Shown here one piece after another: positions 1-7,518 of a stretch of DNA of 12,643 nt; position 1 is the stretch's first letter, and the number at the start of each line of letters is the position of its first letter. The notes under the pieces are model-generated. The model was not told the origin of the DNA. It ran no database searches and was given only the letters and a program-made list of their open reading frames with translations. The position numbers were made by a program, and so were the translations under genes. Origin of the DNA: Lachnospiraceae bacterium (lineage in GTDB: Bacteria; Bacillota; Clostridia; Lachnospirales; Lachnospiraceae); contig CAADTP010000061.1 in NCBI GenBank assembly GCA_900751995.1, forward strand, positions 1-12,643, given 5' to 3'.

Positions 1-1354
1 CAATATCAAAGGTAACTTCGATCTGCGGAACACCACGACGTGCCGGCGGAATTCCATCCAGACGGAACTGTCCGAGAGATTTGTTGTCTTTTGCGAACTG
101 ACGCTCACCCTGTACAACGTTGATATCTACAGCTGTCTGGTTATCTGCTGCTGTGGAGAAAATCTGGCTCTTCTTTGTAGGAATTGTAGTATTTCTCTCG
201 ATCAGACGAGTTGCGATACCACCCATTGTCTCGATGGACAGTGACAGCGGAGTAACATCCAGAAGAAGGATATCACCGGCACCTGCATCACCTGCAAGTT
301 TACCACCCTGTACGGAAGCACCAAGTGCAACACACTCATCCGGATTCAGGTTCTTGCTCGGCTCTTTGCCTGTTAACTGTCTTACCTTATCCTGTACTGC
401 CGGGATACGGGAAGAACCACCAACCAGAAGTACCTGGCCAAGCTCGGAAGCTGTGATACCTGCATCAGACAGTGCACGGCGAACCGGCTCAGCAGTCATC
501 TCTACAAGATCATGTGTCAGCTCATCGAATTTAGCTCTTGTAAGGTTCATATCAAAATGCTTCGGTCCCTCAGCAGTTGCTGTGATGAACGGAAGGTTGA
601 TGTTTGTTGTTGTTGCGGAAGAAAGCTCTTTCTTAGCTTTCTCAGCTGCCTCTTTCAGTCTCTGAAGAGCCATCTTATCGTTGCTAAGATCTACGCCCTC
701 AGTTCTCTTGAACTCGGAAAGCATGTAGTCTGTGATCTTCTTATCAAAGTCATCACCACCAAGACGGTTGTTACCAGCTGTGGAAAGAACCTCGATAACG
801 CCATCACCGATCTCGATAACAGATACATCGAATGTACCACCACCAAGGTCGTATACCATGATCTTCTGCTCTTTCTCATTGTCAAGACCATATGCAAGAG
901 CTGCTGCTGTAGGCTCGTTGATGATACGTTTTACATCAAGACCTGCGATCTTACCTGCATCTTTGGTTGCCTGACGCTGAGCGTCGTTGAAGTAAGCCGG
1001 AACTGTGATAACAGCCTCTGTTACTTTCTCACCAAGATAAGCCTCTGCATCCTTTTTCAGTTTCTGAAGGATCATTGCGGAGATCTCCTGTGGAGAATAT
1101 TTCTTGTCGTCGATAGTTACACGGTAATCAGTACCCATCTCTCTTTTGATTGAGGAGATTGTTCTGTCTGCGTTTGTAACTGCCTGACGTTTTGCAGGCT
1201 CACCTACCAGACGCTCTCCTGTCTTTGTGAATGCTACAACGGATGGTGTTGTTCTTGCGCCTTCTGTATTTGCGATAACTGTTGGCTGTCCACCTTCCAT
1301 TACGGCTACACAGCTGTTTGTTGTACCTAAGTCAATACCAATAATCTTTCCCAT
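1..1354 (-). CDS. dnaK: Molecular chaperone DnaK (Hsp70), 3' end outside window
   Basis: ATP-dependent Hsp70 chaperone that binds exposed hydrophobic segments of client proteins in the cytoplasm, working with GrpE and DnaJ. I translated the minus strand from ATG at 1354, which follows a strong AGGAGG site. It gives an N-terminus with GIDLGTTNSCVAV (about residues 6-18, phosphate-1 loop), then DLGGGTFDVS (about 167-176, phosphate-2) and VGGSSRIP (about 309-316, the third Hsp70 signature). The linker and start of the peptide-binding domain follow (DVTPLSLSIET, about 363-373). About 451 residues are present of the usual 600-640, so the C-terminal lid and tail lie beyond the left edge. No frameshift or stop was seen. 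It is the third gene of the hrcA-grpE-dnaK operon, 53 bp after grpE, and should be controlled by HrcA at the CIRCE site. Confidence 0.98.
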   Translation of the reverse strand, partial: MGKIIGIDLGTTNSCVAVMEGGQPTVIANTEGARTTPSVVAFTKTGERLVGEPAKRQAVTNADRTISSIKREMGTDYRVTIDDKKYSPQEISAMILQKLKKDAEAYLGEKVTEAVITVPAYFNDAQRQATKDAGKIAGLDVKRIINEPTAAALAYGLDNEKEQKIMVYDLGGGTFDVSVIEIGDGVIEVLSTAGNNRLGGDDFDKKITDYMLSEFKRTEGVDLSNDKMALQRLKEAAEKAKKELSSATTTNINLPFITATAEGPKHFDMNLTRAKFDELTHDLVEMTAEPVRRALSDAGITASELGQVLLVGGSSRIPAVQDKVRQLTGKEPSKNLNPDECVALGASVQGGKLAGDAGAGDILLLDVTPLSLSIETMGGIATRLIERNTTIPTKKSQIFSTAADNQTAVDINVVQGERQFAKDNKSLGQFRLDGIPPARRGVPQIEVTFDI

Positions 1355-1389
1355 GATTTTTTCCTCCTGTTTTATTCTGTATCTGTAAA

Positions 1390-1404
1390 ATTACAACTTG
1401 TAAT
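1390..1404. other. Short palindrome in the grpE-dnaK gap
   Basis: The 53-bp gap between the grpE stop and the dnaK ribosome binding site contains a perfect 15-bp palindrome, ATTACAA-C-TTGTAAT. In mRNA it could form only a short AT-rich hairpin of 5-6 bp, so it is not a terminator. It may be an RNA processing signal or chance. No function can be assigned from sequence alone. Confidence 0.3.
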
Positions 1405-1407
1405 CAA

Positions 1408-2043
1408 TCAGTTGGCAACTTTTACCATGCTGTGGCGTACTACGAAATCCTTGTAGGTGTAACCTTTCTGGAATTCTTCCACCACGATATTCTCTCCAAC
1501 CTCTTCATCTTCCACATGCATCACTGCGTTGTGGAAATCCGGGTTGAATTCTTTTCCCACTGCTTCGATCGGTTTCACGCCAAGGTCATCCAGTGTTGTG
1601 GTAAGCTGCTTGTAGATCATTTTCATTCCATCTGCAAAAGCATCTCCTTCCTGTGCCTGTGCAAGGCCTCTTTCGAAGTTATCCACAACCGGCAGGATCT
1701 TTTCAACGATTTCTTTTGCTCCGATGATGTACATGCTGGATTTTTCTTTTTCTGTTCTTTTACGGAAATTATCAAATTCAGCCATGGTTCGCTTCAGGCG
1801 ATCGGTAAGCTCCTCCACCTTCTGCTCTGATTTATCTTTTTTCTTCTTTCCGAAGAAGGAAGTTTTTGACTTTTCTTCTTTTTTATCCTCTGGGGCAGCT
1901 TCTTCGCCTGGAGTCTTGTTTTCTTCCTCCGGCAGATCTTCTCCCTCCGGTGTCAGGTTTTCTTCAGCCTGATCTCCGTCAGTTACGGGGATTTCGTTCT
2001 CCGCTTCCTGCTCTTCGGATGTTTTCTTTGTTTCCTCCGACAC
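1408..2043 (-). CDS. grpE: Nucleotide exchange factor GrpE
   Basis: Cytoplasmic co-chaperone that drives ADP release from DnaK. The protein is 211 aa. Residues 1-57 are a very acidic, Glu/Pro-rich disordered tail, followed by a basic Lys patch (58-72), a long helix or coiled coil (about 73-125), and the C-terminal beta head (about 150-211). The head carries the GrpE signature: FNPDFHNAVMHVEDE, then a hydrophobic stretch ending in GYTYKDFVVRHSMVKV. The start is a GTG at 2043 preceded by AAAGGCGG with a 10-nt spacer. hrcA ends only 18 bp upstream and dnaK begins 53 bp downstream, the usual class I heat-shock order. Length and fold are normal for Firmicutes, where the acidic N-terminal extension varies. 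Confidence 0.97.
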   Translation of the reverse strand: MSEETKKTSEEQEAENEIPVTDGDQAEENLTPEGEDLPEEENKTPGEEAAPEDKKEEKSKTSFFGKKKKDKSEQKVEELTDRLKRTMAEFDNFRKRTEKEKSSMYIIGAKEIVEKILPVVDNFERGLAQAQEGDAFADGMKMIYKQLTTTLDDLGVKPIEAVGKEFNPDFHNAVMHVEDEEVGENIVVEEFQKGYTYKDFVVRHSMVKVAN

Positions 2044-2061
2044 TTTTGTTCTACCGCCTTT

Positions 2062-3105
2062 CTAAGTTTTCTTCTTTTTTAAAACGTCATCCAGATGATT
2101 CTTCAGTTCCTTCAGACTGTCCACAACATTCTCATAATCCATTCGCTTCGGACCGATGATTCCGATGGTTCCGTACATTCCGTCTCCCAGTTCATATCTG
2201 GCAGTCACAATGCTGCAGTCCTTCATGGTCTGGATCGGCATTTCATCACCGATGTAAACCTGAATTCCTGTATTCTCGCCATCTGACATCTGTTCCTTCA
2301 CAAGATCAGCAAGTTCATGTTTCTCCTCAAATGCGGAGATCAGTTCCGTTGCCTTCTCTTTATCGGCAAGCTCCGGATACTTGAAGATGTTAGTTGCACC
2401 TGAAGTATAGATTTCCATGTCTTCCTCTTCCACATGAATGGTGGCTGCCACCGCATCCAGAACCGTGGCTACCACACCGCTGTGGCTGCCTGCCTGTTCC
2501 TTCAGTCTGGCGATCATCCCAAGGTTGATATCCTGGATCGGAATACCATTGAGATTGGTGTTAAGAAGAAGATTCAGTTTCAGGATCGTCTGGTCATCCA
2601 TCTCCTCATCCAGATTGATGATCTGGTTCCGGACTGTGTTGTTGTCACTGACAACCACAGCCACAAGCTGAAGATCGCTCATTCTTGACAGCTGGATAAA
2701 TTTGATCTTGTTACCGCTGTACTGCGGAACGGAAACCATGGTGGCATAATTGGTGTTGGAAGCAAGAACTTTCGCAACTTTCTTAAGCACCTTATCCATC
2801 TTATCTGTCTTCTCAATGATCAGATCACGTAGCTCTGCAACCTCCGCTTCCTTCTCCTTCATCAGCTCATTGACGTAAAGTCTGTAGCCTTTATCGGAAG
2901 GTATTCTTCCTGCTGAGGTATGAGGCTGGACGATATAGCCCATATCTGTCAGGTCTGACATTTCATTTCGGATCGTTGCGGAACTTACATTGAGATCCGC
3001 ATACTTGGAAATGGTTCTGGAGCCAACCGGTTCTCCGGTCTCCATATAGGTCTTGATGATTGCCTTTAATATTTTTTGTTTGCGCTCATTCAACACCTCT
3101 TCCAT
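2062..3105 (-). CDS. hrcA: Heat-inducible transcription repressor HrcA
   Basis: Repressor of class I heat-shock genes that binds the CIRCE inverted repeat; in known systems its activity depends on GroEL. The frame is open back to 3171, but I place the start at the ATG at 3105 (347 aa). That ATG has a good AAAGGAGA site 7-8 nt upstream, whereas the longer start would lie inside the CIRCE operator. Residues 1-75 form the winged helix-turn-helix, with GEPVGSRTISKY, VSSATIRNEMSDL and the wing motif SAGRIPSDKGYRLYV. A GAF-like central domain and the conserved C-terminal block (GTIGIIGPKRMDYENVV) follow. It is the first gene of the operon and so represses its own transcription together with grpE and dnaK. 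Confidence 0.97.
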   Translation of the reverse strand: MEEVLNERKQKILKAIIKTYMETGEPVGSRTISKYADLNVSSATIRNEMSDLTDMGYIVQPHTSAGRIPSDKGYRLYVNELMKEKEAEVAELRDLIIEKTDKMDKVLKKVAKVLASNTNYATMVSVPQYSGNKIKFIQLSRMSDLQLVAVVVSDNNTVRNQIINLDEEMDDQTILKLNLLLNTNLNGIPIQDINLGMIARLKEQAGSHSGVVATVLDAVAATIHVEEEDMEIYTSGATNIFKYPELADKEKATELISAFEEKHELADLVKEQMSDGENTGIQVYIGDEMPIQTMKDCSIVTARYELGDGMYGTIGIIGPKRMDYENVVDSLKELKNHLDDVLKKKKT

Positions 3106-3164
3106 GAAGCCATCTCCTTTCCTTTTTGTTTTTCCTGACGGATGTTGATTCTTTTTTATATCTG

Positions 3165-3191
3165 TTAGCACTCATTTTAGTGGAGTGCTAA
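3165..3191. promoter_or_regulatory. CIRCE operator (HrcA binding site)
   Basis: Perfect match to the CIRCE consensus: TTAGCACTC, 9 nt, GAGTGCTAA. It sits just downstream of the predicted transcription start and about 60 bp before the hrcA start codon. HrcA bound here would block transcription of hrcA-grpE-dnaK. Confidence 0.98.
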
Positions 3192-3205
3192 CATCTACAG
3201 TCTTT

Positions 3206-3234
3206 AAGATATCACCATGTAAAATATTTGTCAA
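3206..3234 (-). promoter_or_regulatory. Sigma-A promoter of the hrcA-grpE-dnaK operon
   Basis: On the minus strand there is a consensus -35 TTGACA (3229-3234), a 17-bp spacer, and a -10 TATCTT (3206-3211, 4 of 6 consensus). Transcription would start near 3199, putting the CIRCE operator at about +8 to +35 of the transcript. Confidence 0.85.
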
Positions 3235-3269
3235 TATATTTTGAAAAAAAGTTCTTATTTTTTCGCAGC

Positions 3270-3297
3270 AAAAAAAGCATCAGTACGATGCTTTTTT
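3270..3297 (-). terminator. Intrinsic terminator of the sugar operon, overlapping the SBP2 stop codon
   Basis: On the minus strand the stem AAAAAAGCATC pairs with GATGCTTTTTT around a 5-nt loop and ends in a run of seven T. The upstream arm encodes the last residues of SBP2 and the loop/stem contains its TGA stop. Only about 35 bp separate the T-run from the -35 box of the heat-shock promoter. Confidence 0.85.
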
Positions 3298-4533
3298 GTA
3301 ATACTGGTCTATGCAGTTCTGTGCCCCGGCAAAAAATTCCGTTTCTGTTTTCTGTCCCAGCACATATTCCTGAAATTCCGTTCCCATAGCTGAAACAGCT
3401 TCTATGGAATCGGCGCACAGTGGTCTTGCCCTCAGCTTATAATCTTTCAGATATTGCCGGATCATTTCAATTCCCTCCAGATCAAGGCTTTTATCCTCGA
3501 TCACATCCAGTCTTGCCGGACACATTTTTGTCAGCTGTCCGTAATTTTTACTGGCCTCATATCCGGACACATACTGAAGGAACTTCAGAGCTGCTTCTTT
3601 ATGATCAGAATTTTTATTCAGTACATACTGCCAGGTTGCGATATTGGTCACCTTCTCGTCAAATTCCGGAAATGGTGCCATATGGATCTTATCTTTTCTA
3701 TACACGCCTGCATTCTGAAAGGTACTCAACGCACCGGTATACATGAACATACATCCATACTGGCCGTTTATAAATTTTTCATTCAGCTGGTCATGCTGGT
3801 CGATCAGATTCTCCTCTGATATCATCCCTGTATCCAGCATTCGCTTCATATATTCTGCCGCTTCTCTTGTTTTCGGATCCGTCCAGTCTGTATAATCTCC
3901 TCCGAAAAAATCGACATACTCGCTGATACTATTATATATGTAAGAAATCTCCCATGCATCCCCGTATGCATATTTTCCCGTATTCTGAAGCTTTTTCTGA
4001 AGGATCTCAAGATCACTGAGACAGGAGAGTCTGTCCAGACCAGCCTGATCCAGCAATTCCTGGTTCACCCAGAATGCCATGATATCCATTTTGAACGGTA
4101 CCGAAAAAATATGTCCGTCTGACATGCATATTTCTTTCAGGTATTCCTGTGGAAAATTTGCCGCTGTCTCCTCTGTCATAACCGTATCTTCCAGCGGAAG
4201 AAGACATCCCTTATGTTTAAATTCGGATATCATCTCATCATTTACTGTGATCAGATCAACAGAATCATCTCCTGATGTCAGAAGAGTTGCTATTTTGGCC
4301 TGGCGGTTGTCCGCATTAGCCGGACATTTTTCGATATGGATCTCTATTCCAAGATCCTTTTCCGCCTGACTGATAAAAGAATCAAAGCCCTCTATGTCTG
4401 CATCCATATGAAGGATCGTCAGTTCCTGTCTGTTCTCCGGCACAATATCAGATGCAGCCTCCTTCTTCTGGACTCCACATCCTGTCACTGCCAGAGCCAG
4501 GGCAAATACCCCGCAAAATACCTGTTTTTTCAA
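3280..4533 (-). CDS. Second extracellular solute-binding protein, lipoprotein (SBP2)
   Basis: Probable sugar-binding lipoprotein of the CUT1 ABC importer class, 417 aa. The N-terminus is a lipoprotein signal peptide with the lipobox V16-T17-G18-C19, so Cys19 should be lipidated and tether the protein to the outer face of the membrane. The start is a TTG at 4533 after a weak GGGTGG site; an in-frame TAG two codons upstream rules out a longer form. It is collinear with SBP1 (7519-8754) over its full length, sharing blocks such as NDEM, DTVMT, AFWVNQE, FGGDY.DWT, YVLNK and KFLQY. Segments between these blocks differ (for example VPFKMDIM here against VPGYAGYL in SBP1). It is the last gene of the operon, 15 bp after the GH172 gene. 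It may bind a second ligand, give another affinity range, or present ligand to the divergent sensor kinase. The last two roles are inference. Confidence 0.9.
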   Translation of the reverse strand: MKKQVFCGVFALALAVTGCGVQKKEAASDIVPENRQELTILHMDADIEGFDSFISQAEKDLGIEIHIEKCPANADNRQAKIATLLTSGDDSVDLITVNDEMISEFKHKGCLLPLEDTVMTEETAANFPQEYLKEICMSDGHIFSVPFKMDIMAFWVNQELLDQAGLDRLSCLSDLEILQKKLQNTGKYAYGDAWEISYIYNSISEYVDFFGGDYTDWTDPKTREAAEYMKRMLDTGMISEENLIDQHDQLNEKFINGQYGCMFMYTGALSTFQNAGVYRKDKIHMAPFPEFDEKVTNIATWQYVLNKNSDHKEAALKFLQYVSGYEASKNYGQLTKMCPARLDVIEDKSLDLEGIEMIRQYLKDYKLRARPLCADSIEAVSAMGTEFQEYVLGQKTETEFFAGAQNCIDQYYKKASY

Positions 4534-4548
4534 TCTCTACCACCCTTT

Positions 4549-5658
4549 TTATCTGGGCCATCTATCCTCTTTTGACATCAACGGCTGGAACGGTGCATGA
4601 GGAAGTGTCTGATACCAGTACGCTACACTTGCCACATCATCCTGTCGTTCAAACAGGCCACGGTATCCGACGCCTATCTGCTGAATCGTAACGCGAAGAT
4701 CCTCTTCAAAGCAGATCGGATCCTGTAAATGCCATCTGTAAAAGCCTCGCATTGGCGGGCAGTCATCATTATGATAAAAATTGTGGATCAGTTCGTCATG
4801 GGCAGAATAATACGGATATCCCAGATATGGTGTGTTATAATTCTGTTCCACGGTTTTTCCATCCACCTGTTTAGCAAAGCTCCAGGAACCTCCAAAGTAA
4901 TCTTCCGTTCCTGTTCCGCAGATGGTCGGATACTCCTCATCCCCGTCAATATAAAACTTCATTTCTCCCTCGCCCCACCAGTAACGTTCCAGTGTGGTAA
5001 GTGCCATGTAGGTTCCTATATAATGGCCTTTTCCTTTTACTCCATCCAAAATTGTATAATCTTTTGTTTTTTCTGTCAACCGTTCCCTTCTCCACTGCGC
5101 ATGGAAATAAGCAATATCGTCCGGAAGCTCATCATAGAGACAGTAATCTACCTGATAGAAAAACGCCGGGATTTTATTTGCATGCTGGTTTTCCAGTGTG
5201 ATCTTTGCTTTCTTCTTAAACGGCATCGGGAAATAGCAGTTAAATCCCCTGCTTGGAACAACAGCCACAGGAACAGAATTTACCAAACATTCCCTTCCGA
5301 ATCCGCAGCAGAAGAAATCGCCCAGAGGACTTTCCACGGAAGGAGTTTCCTCGTCATCCCAGTACATACGGATGACAAGATCCCTCAGCACAAAGCAATC
5401 TGCCTCTGTAGTCTTGTTATCAACGGTGATCCAGATATGATTGATCTGTCCCGGTCCTTCCATTTCTGCCAGAGTTACCACAGCTCCCGGCTCTATATCC
5501 TTAAGACACGGACTTCCTTTTCTGGATGGTCCCAGATGACTTGCAGCCATACCGCCTCTGCCTTTTTCTCCATGAGGATTTTCTGCATTAATCGCACGGC
5601 TTTTTCCATGCTTTGCAAGTGCGATTCCTCCCAGTCCGCCTGTAAATGCCTGATACAT
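4549..5658 (-). CDS. DUF2961 / GH172 family protein, putative cytoplasmic furanosidase or difructose-anhydride enzyme
   Basis: This 369-aa protein has the DUF2961 hallmarks: an N-terminal SRAINAENPHGEKGRGG-like block (about 20-36), the EMEGPGQINHIWITV strand (65-79), a Trp-rich segment, then WWGEGEMKFYIDGD (227-240) and GTGTEDYFGGSW (248-259). DUF2961 was made glycoside hydrolase family 172 after an enzyme that forms and hydrolyses difructose dianhydride I was characterised; D-arabinofuranosidases were later assigned there too. Glu230 (in WWGEGE) and Glu252 (in GTEDY) are, by my motif comparison, the likely catalytic pair. There is no signal peptide, so it should act on imported sugar in the cytoplasm. 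The start is ATG at 5658 with AGAGGAG 9 nt upstream. It lies between the permeases (36 bp) and SBP2 (15 bp), so it is part of the import operon. Family is confident; substrate is not. Confidence 0.9.
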   Translation of the reverse strand: MYQAFTGGLGGIALAKHGKSRAINAENPHGEKGRGGMAASHLGPSRKGSPCLKDIEPGAVVTLAEMEGPGQINHIWITVDNKTTEADCFVLRDLVIRMYWDDEETPSVESPLGDFFCCGFGRECLVNSVPVAVVPSRGFNCYFPMPFKKKAKITLENQHANKIPAFFYQVDYCLYDELPDDIAYFHAQWRRERLTEKTKDYTILDGVKGKGHYIGTYMALTTLERYWWGEGEMKFYIDGDEEYPTICGTGTEDYFGGSWSFAKQVDGKTVEQNYNTPYLGYPYYSAHDELIHNFYHNDDCPPMRGFYRWHLQDPICFEEDLRVTIQQIGVGYRGLFERQDDVASVAYWYQTLPHAPFQPLMSKEDRWPR

Positions 5659-5694
5659 ATCTGTTTTCTCCTCTCTTTTGGAAATTAAAAATAT

Positions 5695-6549
5695 TTACGC
5701 TTTTACTCCACCTGCCATGATACCATCCATGATCTGTTTCTCAAAAACAGCTACAAAGATAATGATCGGAAGAAGGATGATCCATCCCATGGCGCTGACA
5801 AGATCCCACGGAACTCCATACATGTTGTCACGTAACGGAAGCTGTACGATGGAAACAGAAAGTACCTGAATACCATTTGAATAAAACAACGGTGTGAAAA
5901 AGTTATTCAGACAGGTAATAAAGTTGATGATGCAAACCGTAGCGATCGCCGGCTTCATCAGCGGCAGAACGATCGTAAACAGTCTCTGTGAAAAAGATGC
6001 GCCGTCAATAGCAGCTGCCTCCTCCAGTGAGATCGGGATCTCACCGACAAAGTTTCTGAGGATCAGAACCGTAAACGGTATAACGGTACTGATATAAAGA
6101 AGGATAAGTCCCGGATATGTATCATACAGCTTTACCTTCTGCATAAACTCATACAGCGGGCGGGCTGTAACAACCTCAGGGATCAGCATGGTAGCCAGAA
6201 CAAATGCAAATGCAACAGAAACTCCCTTTGAGTTAAATCTTGAAAAGCCATAAGCTGCCATTGCACACAGCACGGTGCTGATCACAAGAGTAAGACCGAC
6301 GATCAGTACGGTATTTCCAATCTTTGAAAGCAGTCCGACATTCTGTAGCAGAAATGTGTAGCTTTCCAGTGTGGGATGATCCGGAAGATAATCAATCGGT
6401 GTTTTAAACAGTTCTCCTGCCGGTGTGATCGAAGAAATAAAGATCCAGTAGACCGGAAACAGGATCAGAAAAGCCACAATGGCAAACAGAACCCATCTTC
6501 CAACAGCTATCACTCCATGATAAACATTATATTTTCCTGTATTCTTCAC
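5695..6549 (-). CDS. Carbohydrate ABC transporter permease, MalG type (CUT1)
   Basis: Inner-membrane permease subunit of a binding-protein-dependent sugar importer, 284 aa, about six hydrophobic helices. A first helix lies near residues 18-40 and others near 78-100, 112-130, 148-165, 198-215 and 252-270. The cytoplasmic EAA loop that docks the ATPase is seen at about 177-200 (EEAAAIDGASFSQRLF followed by TIVLPLMKP). The C-terminus GIMAGGVKA matches the usual MalG-type ending. The start is a GTG at 6549 with AGGGGGG 7 nt upstream. It follows the partner permease by 12 bp, consistent with coupled translation. No ATPase gene lies nearby, so a shared MsmK-like ATPase is likely. Confidence 0.95.
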   Translation of the reverse strand: MKNTGKYNVYHGVIAVGRWVLFAIVAFLILFPVYWIFISSITPAGELFKTPIDYLPDHPTLESYTFLLQNVGLLSKIGNTVLIVGLTLVISTVLCAMAAYGFSRFNSKGVSVAFAFVLATMLIPEVVTARPLYEFMQKVKLYDTYPGLILLYISTVIPFTVLILRNFVGEIPISLEEAAAIDGASFSQRLFTIVLPLMKPAIATVCIINFITCLNNFFTPLFYSNGIQVLSVSIVQLPLRDNMYGVPWDLVSAMGWIILLPIIIFVAVFEKQIMDGIMAGGVKA

Positions 6550-6561
6550 GATAATTCCCCC

Positions 6562-7440
6562 CTAACTGTCAAACTTACTCATAACACGTATATTCAGCCA
6601 GCTGAAGATCGCCATTACAACAAACAGCAGCATAGCCAGCGCCGAAGCATATCCTACGTTTAGATTTGTAAATGCTTCTGTTGTGATCCTATATGCGATC
6701 AGCGCAGTATCCTCGCCAGGACCTCCGGATGTCATGGAATAAACCAGATCGAAGGTTGTCAGTCTCCAGAGTGTGAACGGAATACATAAAGTCAGGACAT
6801 TTTTTGCGATCAGCGGAAGTGTGATCCGGAAAAAGCTCTGAATCCCGTTTGCACCGTCTACCTTTGCTGCCTCATAGATATCGCCGGAAATAAACTGAAG
6901 TCCGGAAAGTACAAGAATTGCAAAGAACGGAAGATCCTTCCACAGGTCCATTGCAATTACCGCTGCTCTTGCAGTACCTGTATTGATCAGCCAGCTGTTC
7001 TGGTATCCCGGTACAAACCAGCGGATAAAATCATTGATCAGACCATAATCATTGTTAAATGCCCATTTTGCAGCCATACCGGCTACTACTGCTGGCATAG
7101 CCCATGGGATCAGCACAATAGTCCTCAGAAAACGGCGGCCTTTGAATTTCATATTCAGGATCAGTGCCAGAATAACTCCGAGGATCACATGCAGGATCAT
7201 GGAAACAACCACAAATATTGCCGTAAAGCTGATCGATGTAAGCACTTTAGGATCAGAAAATACCTTCAGGTAATTCTTGAAGCCTATAAATTCATTGATA
7301 CCTGCAAGGATACTGATATTAAAGAAGCTGTTTTTCACAGTCATCAGAATGGGATATACTGTTGTAAAGCCTCTGATCAGTACAACCGGCAGGATCAAAA
7401 GCCATGGTATCCACTTCATAGTTTTTTTACTTATTGTCAT
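6562..7440 (-). CDS. Carbohydrate ABC transporter permease, MalF/UgpA type (CUT1)
   Basis: Partner permease of the sugar importer, 292 aa from the chosen start. Six hydrophobic segments are visible (about 10-30, 70-97, 107-128, 160-180, 211-233, 264-284). The EAA loop is at 190-210 (EAAKVDGANGIQSFF then RITLPL). The frame is open to 7464 with a TTG and an ATG, but the ATG at 7440 is preferred because GGGAGG lies 8 nt before it; the longer starts would overlap this ribosome binding site and abut the upstream hairpin. The gene is 78 bp downstream of SBP1, with a strong stem-loop in the gap, and 12 bp upstream of the MalG-type gene. The pair probably forms the transmembrane channel; substrate is unknown. 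Confidence 0.95.
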   Translation of the reverse strand: MTISKKTMKWIPWLLILPVVLIRGFTTVYPILMTVKNSFFNISILAGINEFIGFKNYLKVFSDPKVLTSISFTAIFVVVSMILHVILGVILALILNMKFKGRRFLRTIVLIPWAMPAVVAGMAAKWAFNNDYGLINDFIRWFVPGYQNSWLINTGTARAAVIAMDLWKDLPFFAILVLSGLQFISGDIYEAAKVDGANGIQSFFRITLPLIAKNVLTLCIPFTLWRLTTFDLVYSMTSGGPGEDTALIAYRITTEAFTNLNVGYASALAMLLFVVMAIFSWLNIRVMSKFDS

Positions 7441-7463
7441 GGAACTTTCCTCCCTGTTCATCA

Positions 7464-7503
7464 AGCAATGTAAAGCAGACTTTTACCTCTGCTTTACATT
7501 GCT
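7464..7503 (-). promoter_or_regulatory. Perfect 16-bp intercistronic stem-loop between SBP1 and the permease genes
   Basis: AGCAATGTAAAGCAGA (7464-7479) is repeated inverted at 7488-7503, with an 8-nt loop. In the operon mRNA the hairpin begins about 15 nt after the SBP1 stop codon and ends about 10 nt before the permease ribosome binding site. On the minus strand no T-run follows it; the T-run lies on the other side, so it does not look like a complete intrinsic terminator for the operon. Stem-loops in this position are known to protect binding-protein mRNA from 3' decay and to raise binding protein over permease levels. Confidence 0.85.
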
Positions 7504-7518
7504 GTTTTTTTATATCTT

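Noticed and set aside
512..1153. 213-codon plus-strand open frame opposite dnaK
   Set aside because: It lies fully antisense to conserved DnaK sequence; its Cys- and Leu-rich product looks like a complement of dnaK codons rather than a protein.
3106..3171. Longer N-terminus for HrcA starting at 3171
   Set aside because: It would start inside the CIRCE operator, lacks a ribosome binding site, and adds a 22-residue tail not typical of the family; ATG 3105 has a strong site.
4729..5688. 319-codon plus-strand open frame opposite the GH172 gene
   Set aside because: It is antisense to a gene with clear family motifs, has no good ribosome binding site, and its Ser/Cys/Ile/His-rich composition is that of a shadow frame.
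7441..7464. Longer N-terminus for the MalF-type permease (TTG 7464 or ATG 7461)
   Set aside because: These starts abut the stem-loop and span the GGGAGG that serves ATG 7440.
7464..7511. Intrinsic terminator on the plus strand
   Set aside because: The shape fits (stem then seven T), but no plus-strand gene lies upstream. I kept it as an intercistronic hairpin of the minus-strand operon and noted a possible antisense role.
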